From an uncultured Verrucomicrobiota bacterium (lineage in GTDB: Bacteria > Verrucomicrobiota > Kiritimatiellia > CAIVKH01), in the NCBI GenBank assembly GCA_937872895.1, contig CALMUP010000019.1, forward strand, positions 124,001 to 188,000: 64,000 nucleotides of DNA. Direction: 5' to 3'. The notes under the pieces were generated by a model. It did no database searches, was not told the origin of the DNA, and saw only the letters and a program-made list of their open reading frames with translations. Positions 26,953 to 34,205 of the stretch are shown here, one piece after another; the first letter of the stretch is position 1, and each line of letters begins with the position of its first letter. A program made the translations under genes and the position numbers.

Positions 26953-27960
26953 TTAATTATGGGCAGATTCTGCGGTTCCAGATCCTTCGGCTCCAGCAAC
27001 AAGGCGAAAATGATACTGTGAAAGTTGTTTATATGAATTATAGTCAACTGATTTACAGTACGAGAACCATCCTGAAATAGATCGGGTGGATGGGTACTCT
27101 ACACAAGGCGAGCCACGCACAATAATTTTATGTAATATTGCCCTCATTTTTCGCTTAGTTTTACGGCCTATCCCAAATTTAGGTTCAGTGCAGTTTTTAA
27201 CGAGGCCCGTGACGCGACATTGTGCCCGCGGACCCATAAATCTTGTTTTACTGTCATTAATCCGGAATTCTTCGTCTTCGATAATATCACGGACGATCGG
27301 CATTACTCGGACAAGCGCATTTCGATTATTCGAGGAAAACGTAAGATCATCTGCGTATCGTGTATATGTGATATTTCTACGCGACAACAAGCCTTGAAGT
27401 CTGCGATCAAGTTTTGAAGCTACGAGATTTGATATGGAAGGAGAAGTAACAGCTCCTTGCGGTAAACCTCCATTACATGTGCACAACTCTGTTAAGAATG
27501 ATGCAACATCTTGAGAGTATCCTAAAGTTTTAAAAACTCTTCGAACTCTATAGTGTGAAATGCTTGGAAAGAAGTCCTCTAAATCGATGCAAATGAAATA
27601 ACGATTTAGAGAATGCGGCTCAACATTATGAATCAGTCCCTTTTTTATAGAGAAAGCGGTTGCAGAGTCTGATGGTGCAAGATTATTGAGAATACCGTGT
27701 AATATCCATCGCTGTATTGCTTTTAATTCTCTTGATGGATGATAAATAACTCTCACTCCGCCAGACTTCTTCGGTATTGAAAACCGCTTATAGAAACTAC
27801 GCGATTTTGTAGCAAGTGTTATTAGTCTTGCTGGATCCAAATGCATGATATCTGCAAGCTCTGGTAACGAATCGAAGATTGGTAGCCCAAACAGACGAAG
27901 TCTTTCTCGATCCGATATCGGCTCCTCGGCAAACTCCTTGAGTGTCTCCCGATATTTCAT
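26953..27960 (-). CDS. Retron reverse transcriptase
   Basis: Makes the msDNA of the retron from the adjacent RNA. The 335-aa protein has RT1-RT7 motifs only, without maturase or endonuclease parts. Visible are IPKKSGGVRVIYHP (about 62-75), catalytic D126 in CIDLEDFFPSI, LPQGAVTSPSISN (166-178) and the active site YADD (202-205). Two retron hallmarks are seen: NVEPH (112-116) in place of NAxxH, and VTG (250-252) in region Y. The ATG lies directly after the a2 arm of the msr-msd RNA. The gene is AT-rich compared with the core genome. Confidence 0.95.
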   Translation of the reverse strand: MKYRETLKEFAEEPISDRERLRLFGLPIFDSLPELADIMHLDPARLITLATKSRSFYKRFSIPKKSGGVRVIYHPSRELKAIQRWILHGILNNLAPSDSATAFSIKKGLIHNVEPHSLNRYFICIDLEDFFPSISHYRVRRVFKTLGYSQDVASFLTELCTCNGGLPQGAVTSPSISNLVASKLDRRLQGLLSRRNITYTRYADDLTFSSNNRNALVRVMPIVRDIIEDEEFRINDSKTRFMGPRAQCRVTGLVKNCTEPKFGIGRKTKRKMRAILHKIIVRGSPCVEYPSTRSISGWFSYCKSVDYNSYKQLSQYHFRLVAGAEGSGTAESAHN

Positions 27961-27965
27961 AATAA

Positions 27966-28163
27966 AAAGAGTGTTGCGGGAGTAGTTTCAATTGGCTCAA
28001 TTGTAGCGTACGGTGCCGGGCACCGTACGTTACGATGCTTTTCGAAGAAAAGCATCGTAATACTCATGATGTCAGCTTTAGTTCGGGGTGGCGAAACACC
28101 ACCTCTGCACGCCTTTCGACGTACAAGACCACAAGTGAATACTAGCTCCACGCAACACTCTTT
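27966..28163 (-). ncRNA. Retron msr-msd RNA
   Basis: The a1 arm (28163-28141) and a2 arm (27986-27966) share a 13-bp perfect complement, AAAGAGTGTTGCG with its reverse complement, extended by GGAG/CTCC. After a1 the RNA shows a TGTACG/CGTGCA stem, then a GGTGG-TGTTTCG-CCACC hairpin; I recall a hairpin with the same loop style in the Eco1 msr. Two strong tandem hairpins follow in the presumed msd: TTACGATGCTTTTC with its complement (28062-28032), and a perfect CGTACGGTGC arm (28031-28009). The branch G is probably in the AGC or TAG near 28142-28148. a1 overlaps the effector's last codons and stop. Confidence 0.88.
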
Positions 28164-29032
28164 CGTCTATAAATACAATTCATTGCCTTGATACGCAAAC
28201 TCCAAATTAATTGACGCGTTTCAATTCTTCGCTTTTCTGTGGGAATAGCACTCACCATCTGCTCAACTGATCGCGGCGGGACATAATACTTTCCAGCTTT
28301 AGTGAAAATGAGCCGTTCGTTGACGAGAATATCGAGCACACTATCCGCTACGAGGGCAGCCTTGCATTTATCAGATGGCGAAAGCACTTCAGCAATTTCT
28401 ATCGCTGCCTTTCTGGTTAGTGGCTCAAGAACAGTTGCGAGAATAAAGAAAAAGTCTTTTGCGTTTAATGGATTTAACAGAGATGGTTCAATAGGGTTTC
28501 TTGCTGCAATAGTTCTAGAAGCATCCGCTACAATTTTTGATAGATCATCTACTGTCGAAATGCTGATTGGTTGATACAATATAAGACTTTTTGTTTGAGT
28601 GCGTAGATGTCTTATGGGGCCTGTGTTAATAAAACTTTTTACAAACCTATATTTGGGGTCTATTATGACGACGAGCTTGTCGCATAGGCGAGGATGGTTT
28701 GAAAATGCGCCCAATTCAGTGAACGTACCTGGACTTTGCAATGGAATGATGACAGCAGAGACACTTTCAGCAAGCAAGTTTTCTAGCTCCAATAAGTTTC
28801 GCCTTTTGTGGCCGAGAATTAATTCTGCGAACATCGTTTCGGGGTAGTGCACAACATAAGTATATTTAGATTTTTTGCCCGCTAGTCGGGCACCCAACGT
28901 TGCTCGCAATTCAGCATCCTGTTTTGAAGCTCCACCGCACAGAAAGAGAGAGATCTCCATGCCGCGTATGCCTGAAGCAAGATAGTGGCTATGAAGCGCA
29001 GTTGCTATAGACATTATGGCTTTACTAATCAT
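28142..29032 (-). CDS. Retron effector: nucleoside 2-deoxyribosyltransferase-like plus winged-helix domain (type II-A, Eco1-like)
   Basis: Predicted toxic effector restrained by the RT-msDNA complex. The N-terminal domain shows ISLFLCGG (residues 27-34), HYPETMFAELI, LLELENLLAESV, and SPGTFTELGAFSN with E106 as likely catalytic Glu, followed by SFINTGPIRHLR. This order of motifs matches my recollection of the Ec86/Eco1 effector. The C-terminal ~130 residues look like a winged-helix DNA-binding domain. I start at ATG 29032 (296 aa), 12 nt after the cassette boundary; the frame to 29083 would translate the attC site. The last codons form the a1 arm. Confidence 0.93.
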   Translation of the reverse strand: MISKAIMSIATALHSHYLASGIRGMEISLFLCGGASKQDAELRATLGARLAGKKSKYTYVVHYPETMFAELILGHKRRNLLELENLLAESVSAVIIPLQSPGTFTELGAFSNHPRLCDKLVVIIDPKYRFVKSFINTGPIRHLRTQTKSLILYQPISISTVDDLSKIVADASRTIAARNPIEPSLLNPLNAKDFFFILATVLEPLTRKAAIEIAEVLSPSDKCKAALVADSVLDILVNERLIFTKAGKYYVPPRSVEQMVSAIPTEKRRIETRQLIWSLRIKAMNCIYRRKSVAWS

Positions 29033-29043
29033 TGTTTTATCGA

Positions 29044-29100
29044 TGCCAACGCTGAAGATCGGCAAGATTGTGAGCCATTTCAACCGGCGTCAGGTTGGGT
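29044..29100 (-). repeat. attC site between the AlbA-like and retron cassettes
   Basis: Minus strand: R'' ACCCAAC (29100-29094), CTGA/TCAG arms, then CGTTGGCA with R' at 29050-29044; 57 bp, the length of a classical short attC. R'' perfectly complements GTTGGGT at 30550-30544, the box that opens the AlbA-like cassette. R' deviates from GTTRRRY at its last two bases. Confidence 0.72.
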
Positions 29101-29104
29101 ACTC

Positions 29105-30526
29105 TCATTTCTGCCCAATGTCAGCCTGCCTCCGCCAGTCCGTGAAGCGCGGACCTCTCTGGTAAGTGGTGCCGCCAGTCCGCGTACCCGGCACACGTTC
29201 AATCAACTGCCTATCCGAGAGCCTCCTGAACAATTCTTTCACGATATAATCACCCTGAATGTGACACAGTTCGCGAGCTTCCTTGTTGCGAATGGTGTCG
29301 TGTGTTTCAAGGTGCTCAAGTATAACGACCTCAGGACTTGCAAGCGCTTCGTGTCGAATTGTCACGAGGACAGCAGCATCAAGATTCTGCACCGTTGGCT
29401 CCTTCAGTCCCATCTTGTGCATTGCCGCAAATGCCGTATTGAGGCCTTCGCCAACATCCTTGTTGGGCGGATTAGGGAACTTGTTCACGAGTCGAACGAT
29501 GGTCCCGTTCCGCGCAAATCGTTCCTCCAGGATGTTCTCCGGCGTAATGTGAGCAGGCAGGCGTCCCGGACTCTGGACTTCAACCCTATTGTCAAAAATG
29601 CGGATGTGAATATCGTCGGCGATGCTGTAATCGCGGTGAAGCACAGCATTCGTGATGATTTCGTGGAGTGTTTCAGGGGGATACATTACCGCTTCGACTC
29701 CGTCTGCGCCAAGCCGTCCGGTTTCTTCGATTGTTCGCGTCGTGAGGGACACGGCCCCGGCAATCTGCGCGTACATGTGTCCCTCGACGGTTGCGGGGTC
29801 GAACGCAAGTGTTTCGCGGGACCCAGCTTTGTCTCGTGTGCGGTAGCGGTAGACTTTGATGCCGCATCTCTTGGGCAGAAGCGCTTGCGGTTCCTCGGCA
29901 AATAGTAGAATTCCAGCTACTGTTGGGCGTCCGTCAAGGATAAGCAGTTGCTTCTCCAACCAGGGTCCGGGTTCTGCCGTAGGAATCACGGCGAGCATGA
30001 ATTCCAGCACCGGGACGGAATTGGCCACGACATCAACTGGAGCGGCTACTGGTTCTGTCTCGAACGACGCTAGTCCTTTCACATACTCAAGTTGCTTCAT
30101 GGTCTCTCGTGACGTCACAGGCAAGTTCTGGGCACCGCGCCTGACGTAAGGTGTTCCGTCGGATGACTTCCGAATGTCCCGCGTCTTTCGTACTTCGCAC
30201 TTGAGAAGAAGCCCCGGCTTCGTATCGGAGGAAAGGAATGTATATTGGAAATCTCGGCTAAGTGGAAATAGCGCCTCGAATATCTGTATGTGGCCATTAG
30301 CTACCTCTTGATCTCGGAAGCCTCGCCAGGTCCGTGTCTTGGTCGCCGTGTCCTCGTCAACTCCGATGAACAGTTCTCCCCCGTCGGCATTCGCGAAAGC
30401 GGCGACTGTCGCCGTCAGTCGGGCTGGCCTCACATCTACGCCCTTCAACTCGTAGAAGTGGCCTTCCTGATAGTTCAGGATGCGGTCTGCCTGTGAATCT
30501 GACACTTTCACCACATCAATTGTCAT
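29105..30526 (-). CDS. Schlafen AlbA_2 domain / HATPase_c_4-type protein
   Basis: A 473-aa protein of the RecG-like/transcriptional regulator group. The N-terminal AlbA_2 domain shows GHFYELKGVDVRPARLTATVAAFANADGGELFIGVDED, quoted in part, (residues about 20-65). The middle holds an ATPase-like region with HEIITNAVLHRDYS and VEVQSPGRLPAHIT, and the C-terminus is a winged-helix-like DNA-binding part. ATG 30526 follows AGGAGG. It is a single-gene cassette. Such proteins occur in regulatory and in defence loci; which applies here is unknown. Confidence 0.82.
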   Translation of the reverse strand: MTIDVVKVSDSQADRILNYQEGHFYELKGVDVRPARLTATVAAFANADGGELFIGVDEDTATKTRTWRGFRDQEVANGHIQIFEALFPLSRDFQYTFLSSDTKPGLLLKCEVRKTRDIRKSSDGTPYVRRGAQNLPVTSRETMKQLEYVKGLASFETEPVAAPVDVVANSVPVLEFMLAVIPTAEPGPWLEKQLLILDGRPTVAGILLFAEEPQALLPKRCGIKVYRYRTRDKAGSRETLAFDPATVEGHMYAQIAGAVSLTTRTIEETGRLGADGVEAVMYPPETLHEIITNAVLHRDYSIADDIHIRIFDNRVEVQSPGRLPAHITPENILEERFARNGTIVRLVNKFPNPPNKDVGEGLNTAFAAMHKMGLKEPTVQNLDAAVLVTIRHEALASPEVVILEHLETHDTIRNKEARELCHIQGDYIVKELFRRLSDRQLIERVPGTRTGGTTYQRGPRFTDWRRQADIGQK

Positions 30527-30543
30527 TCAGTTGCCTCCTATGC

Positions 30544-30620
30544 ACCCAACGACAAAATTCGGCGCACGGAATGGCGCGCTCGGCTCGCTATTCCTTATCG
30601 ACTGCATCCTCTTGTTGGGC
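30544..30620 (-). repeat. attC site between the Cas2-like/2TM and AlbA-like cassettes
   Basis: Minus strand: R'' GCCCAAC followed by AAG (30620-30614), R' GTTGGGT (30550-30544); 77 bp. R'' perfectly complements GTTGGGC at 31285-31279 that opens the Cas2-like cassette. It overlaps the end of the two-TM gene. Confidence 0.77.
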
Positions 30621-30980
30621 ATCCAAGTCCTTTGTATCTTCCTTTGGCACTCGTTTCTTAATGCGGTCAATTATAATGGACGTGGTCTCCTTTGACTTCT
30701 TCCAGATGGCGAGCAAGACGAGACCACCCACGCCGCCGATCACCGCAACGATTACGAACACGCAGAACGTGCGTGTCGACTTGATCTCGGTCGAGAAAAG
30801 GGCCACGAAGAAGGACACCGCGATGGAAAGAAGGAAGATGGCGAAGTTGAGATAAAGATTGCCAGGCGTGCCTCGCTCCAGGTCCTGAAGCTCTGACTCT
30901 GTGACATCGTACACAGTCAAGGAGTCAACCCGTCCGCGACGGACGGTCACCGATTCCGTTGCGCTGGATTGTGAAGTCAT
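30588..30980 (-). CDS. Two-TM membrane protein partner of the Cas2-like protein
   Basis: A 130-aa protein I cannot assign. A polar N-terminus with VTESELQDLERG leads to two hydrophobic segments, about residues 44-63 and 72-92, then a basic and finally acidic cytoplasmic tail. The gene begins 1 nt after the Cas2-like stop and its own AAGGAG lies inside the end of that gene, so the two are co-translated. Small two-TM partners of soluble sensor or nuclease folds are common in toxin and defence modules; this is inference. Confidence 0.72.
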   Translation of the reverse strand: MTSQSSATESVTVRRGRVDSLTVYDVTESELQDLERGTPGNLYLNFAIFLLSIAVSFFVALFSTEIKSTRTFCVFVIVAVIGGVGGLVLLAIWKKSKETTSIIIDRIKKRVPKEDTKDLDAQQEDAVDKE

Positions 30981-30981
30981 C

Positions 30982-31248
30982 TTAGAGATTCTCCTTTAGC
31001 CACTGATCTCTGCAGATGACGTTGCGCCACGCGCCAACATTAGCCGACTTGACCACAATCAGGCGGCTTCCCTTCGGAAGTATTCCGCTGATGTGATCCC
31101 GCACGGCTTTATGGTCGCTCTCAGTCACGATCGCCCATGTTGATTCAGTGATGTGCGCCCATGTGCCATACGACTTGATAGCTTTGTAGAGGGGCTCGTA
31201 GTCCCCTCCCTCGGCCATGTCGTACGAAATGATGTAGCAACTCCTCAT
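30982..31248 (-). CDS. Cas2/SinR-superfamily small protein
   Basis: An 88-aa ferredoxin-fold protein resembling the SinR-type relatives of Cas2: CYIISYDMAEGGDYEPLYKA at the start, GTWAHITESTWAIVT in the middle, and a terminal WLKENL. The conserved Asp after the first strand (ISYD), used for metal in Cas2, is present. No CRISPR array or other cas gene is near, so an adaptation role is unlikely. It is the first gene of its cassette, with AGGAG upstream. Confidence 0.8.
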   Translation of the reverse strand: MRSCYIISYDMAEGGDYEPLYKAIKSYGTWAHITESTWAIVTESDHKAVRDHISGILPKGSRLIVVKSANVGAWRNVICRDQWLKENL

Positions 31249-31278
31249 GCGTTTGCTCCTATGCTTCGGTATTCATCA

Positions 31279-31401
31279 GCCCAACGAAGTATTGGCTCGC
31301 TTTCTTGCGATGTTCTACTCGTGCGATCACAACCTCCTGAAAGACAGGGTGTAGCGTAGCGGAGTTTTCGCGGGGCGTAAAGCGGGAAGCCCGGGTTGGG
31401 T
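31279..31401 (-). repeat. Putative attC site opening the Cas2-like cassette
   Basis: R' GTTGGGC (31285-31279 on the minus strand) is secure through its complementarity with 30614-30620. The proposed R'' ACCCAAC near 31401-31395, inside the 209-bp repeat, would give a long 123-bp site with GGCT/AGCC arms; this left half is uncertain. Confidence 0.5.
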
Positions 31402-31515
31402 TTCTTGCGAGTGGCGGAGATGGTCGGGCATCGCGTGGTTGCTCATCATGATTCGGAGCATGGGTGCAACACCCCCGTGGAGACACCGGCAAAACCAGCT
31501 CGTTCCGTGGTGAGG
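31306..31515. repeat. 209-bp direct repeat, right copy
   Basis: Partner of 26499-26707. It lies between the outermost recognised R' box and the left att site of the tRNA-Thr element. No gene is seen between 31249 and 31732. Confidence 0.85.
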
Positions 31516-31593
31516 ACTGACCTCTGGGCGTTCGCGGTTCCGGCTTCTGAATTCAGGTTCAATCCGCGGTGGACGGCGGGCCGAGGGTGAAAA

Positions 31594-31641
31594 TGGAGCC
31601 AGCAATCGGACTTGAACCGATGACCGCCTGATTACAAATCA
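31594..31641. other. Left attachment site (displaced tRNA-Thr 3' fragment)
   Basis: 48 bp identical to 38436-38483. It contains the CCA end, T arm and part of the anticodon arm only, so it is not a functional tRNA gene. Confidence 0.9.
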
Positions 31642-31677
31642 GATAACCCGCATTGCTATCATTGGCGATTATTGTTG

Positions 31678-31715
31678 ACGTATCGCATATGTATCGTTAC
31701 AAACGGCACTAAATC
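31678..31715. repeat. Putative integrase arm-type site, left
   Basis: 38 bp matching 38308-38345 at 31 positions. Each contains two GTATCG blocks and a TAAATC end. One copy lies near each end of the element, as expected for arm sites. Confidence 0.6.
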
Positions 31716-31732
31716 AACCCGTATGGTGCCGA

Positions 31733-32938
31733 ATGAAAACAGGGAAATCGAAGACCGAGAAGCGCGGCCGCAAACATGCATGGCCGAAAATCGGACCGCG
31801 AGGCAAGGCCTGGCGCGTGGACTGTGGCACGGTGTTCGGCCGTCGCCTCTTCAAGCAGTTCCCGACGCTCCCCGAGGCCGAGGCGTTCGCCGCGCAAATG
31901 CGGACCGCCCGCGAGGAACAGAAGCGCATCCGGCGCATTGAGCACGGCAACCGGGCCGTGAGCCTGTTCAAGCTGACCGACACGCAACGCGCCGATGTGT
32001 TGAAGGCCTACGACCTTCTCGGGGGCTCTGGACGGCTCCTAGAGGCCGTGGAGTTCTTTTTGAAGCACAACCCGCATGCGGCGGGGGGCGTCCCCCTTCG
32101 TGCCGTCCTCGATGACTACGTGGCGTCCAAGGACCGCGCCAATCGGCGCGAGCGGACCTTGAAGGACATCGAGCACAAGGTAGGCCGGTTCGTCGCCACC
32201 GGTCCGAACCGCCCGGTTCACAGCGTGACGACCGACGAAATCGACGCATGGCTCACCCGGCAGGGATACCGGGGGGCATCGTGGAACGCGTACCGCCGCG
32301 CCTTTGTTGGCCTGTTCAACTTCGCCATGACCCGCGGGCAGGTAGCCAGCAACCCGGCCAACCGGCTCCCCATCGTGAAGCTTGATGCCCCGGTCCCGGA
32401 GATCCACACGCCCGCCCAGGTCCGGGTGATCCTTCAAGCCGCCGCGACGCTTCACCCCGAGTTGGTGCCGTACTTCGCCATCGGGTATTTCACCGGCCTC
32501 CGGCCGGCCCGCGAGCTTGGCTTGCTCGACTGGCGCGATGTGGACTTGCGGGAACGGCTGATTCTGGTTTCGGCCCACTCATCGAAGACCCGCGAACAAC
32601 GGTTCGTGAAAATCGCGGACAACCTTCTCGAATGGCTGACCCCGTACCATGCCGGGGAAGGCCGCATTCCTTCCAGTCGCCGCCACTTCCGGGACATCCT
32701 CAAGGCGGCAAAGGTCGAATGGCCCCGCGACGTCATGCGGCACACCTTCGCCAGCTACCACCTTGCCCACCACGAGGACGCCGCCAAGACCGCCCACGAA
32801 ATGGGACACGCGGACGGCGGCAAGATGCTGTTCACCCACTACCGCAACTTGGTGAAACCGAGCGATGCCGGGGCGTTCTGGAATATCAGCCCCGAGGCCG
32901 CGCCGGTGATCCGCATGCCCCGAGCGGTGTCGGCATGA
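31733..32938 (+). CDS. Tyrosine recombinase/integrase
   Basis: Integrates and excises the element at the tRNA-Thr 3' end. The 401-aa protein has an N-terminal arm-binding part, a SAM-like core-binding domain (about 118-210) and a catalytic domain. Catalytic residues are visible: R257 in TGLRPAR, K285, R336 in RDVMRHTFA, H359 in HEMGH and Y370 in HYRN. The box-II His is replaced by Arg (R332), a variation seen in other integrases. It reads inward from the left att site. Confidence 0.93.
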   Translation: MKTGKSKTEKRGRKHAWPKIGPRGKAWRVDCGTVFGRRLFKQFPTLPEAEAFAAQMRTAREEQKRIRRIEHGNRAVSLFKLTDTQRADVLKAYDLLGGSGRLLEAVEFFLKHNPHAAGGVPLRAVLDDYVASKDRANRRERTLKDIEHKVGRFVATGPNRPVHSVTTDEIDAWLTRQGYRGASWNAYRRAFVGLFNFAMTRGQVASNPANRLPIVKLDAPVPEIHTPAQVRVILQAAATLHPELVPYFAIGYFTGLRPARELGLLDWRDVDLRERLILVSAHSSKTREQRFVKIADNLLEWLTPYHAGEGRIPSSRRHFRDILKAAKVEWPRDVMRHTFASYHLAHHEDAAKTAHEMGHADGGKMLFTHYRNLVKPSDAGAFWNISPEAAPVIRMPRAVSA

Positions 32939-33036
32939 GATTTTCCCGCCGTGTGGCGAGAATAGAAGCGGGGACCGGCTCCGATGCAACCGGGACCGGT
33001 CCCCTTGACGGCACAACCCACAGGAGAAACGCCGCC

Positions 33037-33414
33037 ATGAAGACGAAAGTAGAAGGCACAGGCCAAACCCGCAAGGATCGAACCACAAACGCCCAGGGCA
33101 CCACCCCGCCCGCCGTGCTCGACCTCGACGCCCTCGACCTCACCACGCGCCGTGTGGTCAACTACGTGGTGCACCGGATGCCCGACGCGGTGAAGCGGCA
33201 ATTCATCATAGCCGCCAACGTGGAGGCCATCCTAGACCTTGCTCCCGGAGGCGAGACCAAACCATCCGGGTACGCCTGCATGAACTGGGAAGGCCGCGCC
33301 GATCACAACATCATCGACATCCTTTCGGGGTACGATTGCAACCGGTTCGAGCAACCCGCGCCATGGCAGGAGCGGGCAATCCGCACGATTCTGGAAGCGG
33401 GACCGATCACGTAG
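33037..33414 (+). CDS. Unknown protein of the integrated element
   Basis: A 125-aa protein that I do not recognise. It starts at ATG 33037 after AGGAG. A disordered first 35 residues precede an alpha-rich part with RRVVNYVVHRMPDAVKRQF. It follows the integrase gene on the same strand with a 98-nt gap. No membrane segment is seen. Confidence 0.6.
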   Translation: MKTKVEGTGQTRKDRTTNAQGTTPPAVLDLDALDLTTRRVVNYVVHRMPDAVKRQFIIAANVEAILDLAPGGETKPSGYACMNWEGRADHNIIDILSGYDCNRFEQPAPWQERAIRTILEAGPIT

Positions 33415-33842
33415 GCCAGATCACCGCCGCCGCCCCGCGCCGATCCGGCCCGCATACCATCGGGACCGGACCCCGGCGCGAGAGGCGACGACATCCCCGC
33501 GCCGATTCGTCATCGGCAAGCCGCGCACCGAGCCGACGCCACCCCCGCCTGTGATTCCCCGAGGGGCGCACGGCCACACACGGCGCACAAGCGAGAAGGC
33601 CGACACCTACCCACCCCGGCCGGTACGGCATGGAAGCGGCAGCCTCGACCCCACCATCACCAGCGAGGGGCGACCCCGGCCCGCACCAGAGGGCGAACCA
33701 CCTACCCGCCCACCCCCACCCCCGGCACCCCGCCGCGCAAGATTCCCTATCGATAAGTCTCACCTACAACCTCGACCGCTTTTTGCGGTGTATAACTCTC
33801 ATGTGTTGACCGGCAAGGGGCACGATATCAGGATCGATGTAG
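33415..33842. other. Gene-free stretch in the element
   Basis: GC-rich, proline-codon-rich sequence. Open frames cross it but lack a ribosome site and any fold-like pattern. I see no reliable gene, promoter or repeat. Confidence 0.5.
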
Positions 33843-34073
33843 ATGAAGCCGCCAAGTACACCGAGCAACCAGCCGGAGCCGGAACCGGAACCGCAGTTAA
33901 ACGCGGAAGCCCGGAAACTGCTGGCGATACAGAACGCCATTTTGAGGATGAGATCCCATTTAGTCGAAGAAGGGCTCGACCTGAGGACGGCGCACAACGA
34001 GGCGGTGTCGATAGTGGTCCGCAGGATCAGCAAGGCGAGTTCGCCCTCGAATCCCAAACCCCCGACCAAGTAG
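33843..34073 (+). CDS. Small unknown protein, paralogue of the 34206-34385 product
   Basis: A 76-aa protein with a Pro/Glu-rich N-terminus and a helical part, ILRMRSHLVEEGLDLRTAHN then AVSIVVRRI. The same pattern (R-HxxxEG---R-A---AV-I-VRR) recurs in the product at 34206-34385, which supports both as real genes. Function unknown. No clear ribosome site is seen. Confidence 0.5.
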   Translation: MKPPSTPSNQPEPEPEPQLNAEARKLLAIQNAILRMRSHLVEEGLDLRTAHNEAVSIVVRRISKASSPSNPKPPTK

Positions 34074-34205
34074 ACGCCGAGCGCGAGGCCATGCTCGACA
34101 AGCAGAAGGCCAACCCGAAGGCGAAACCGGTCGCGACAAGAGGCAATGACTTATTGTGCTATCCGGTTAGGATGAATAACCGCCGCGCTTGCCGCATTCG
34201 CCCGT

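Noticed and set aside
26953-27960. Reverse transcriptase as group II intron or diversity-generating element
   Set aside because: No maturase or endonuclease domain, no intron RNA, no variable repeat pair; VTG and the a1/a2 RNA point to a retron.
30982-31248. Cas2-like protein as part of a CRISPR system
   Set aside because: No repeat array and no cas1 or other cas gene in the window; the match is to SinR-type relatives.
31594-31641. Second tRNA-Thr gene
   Set aside because: Only the 3' 48 nt are present; the acceptor 5' strand and D arm are missing. It is the att copy.
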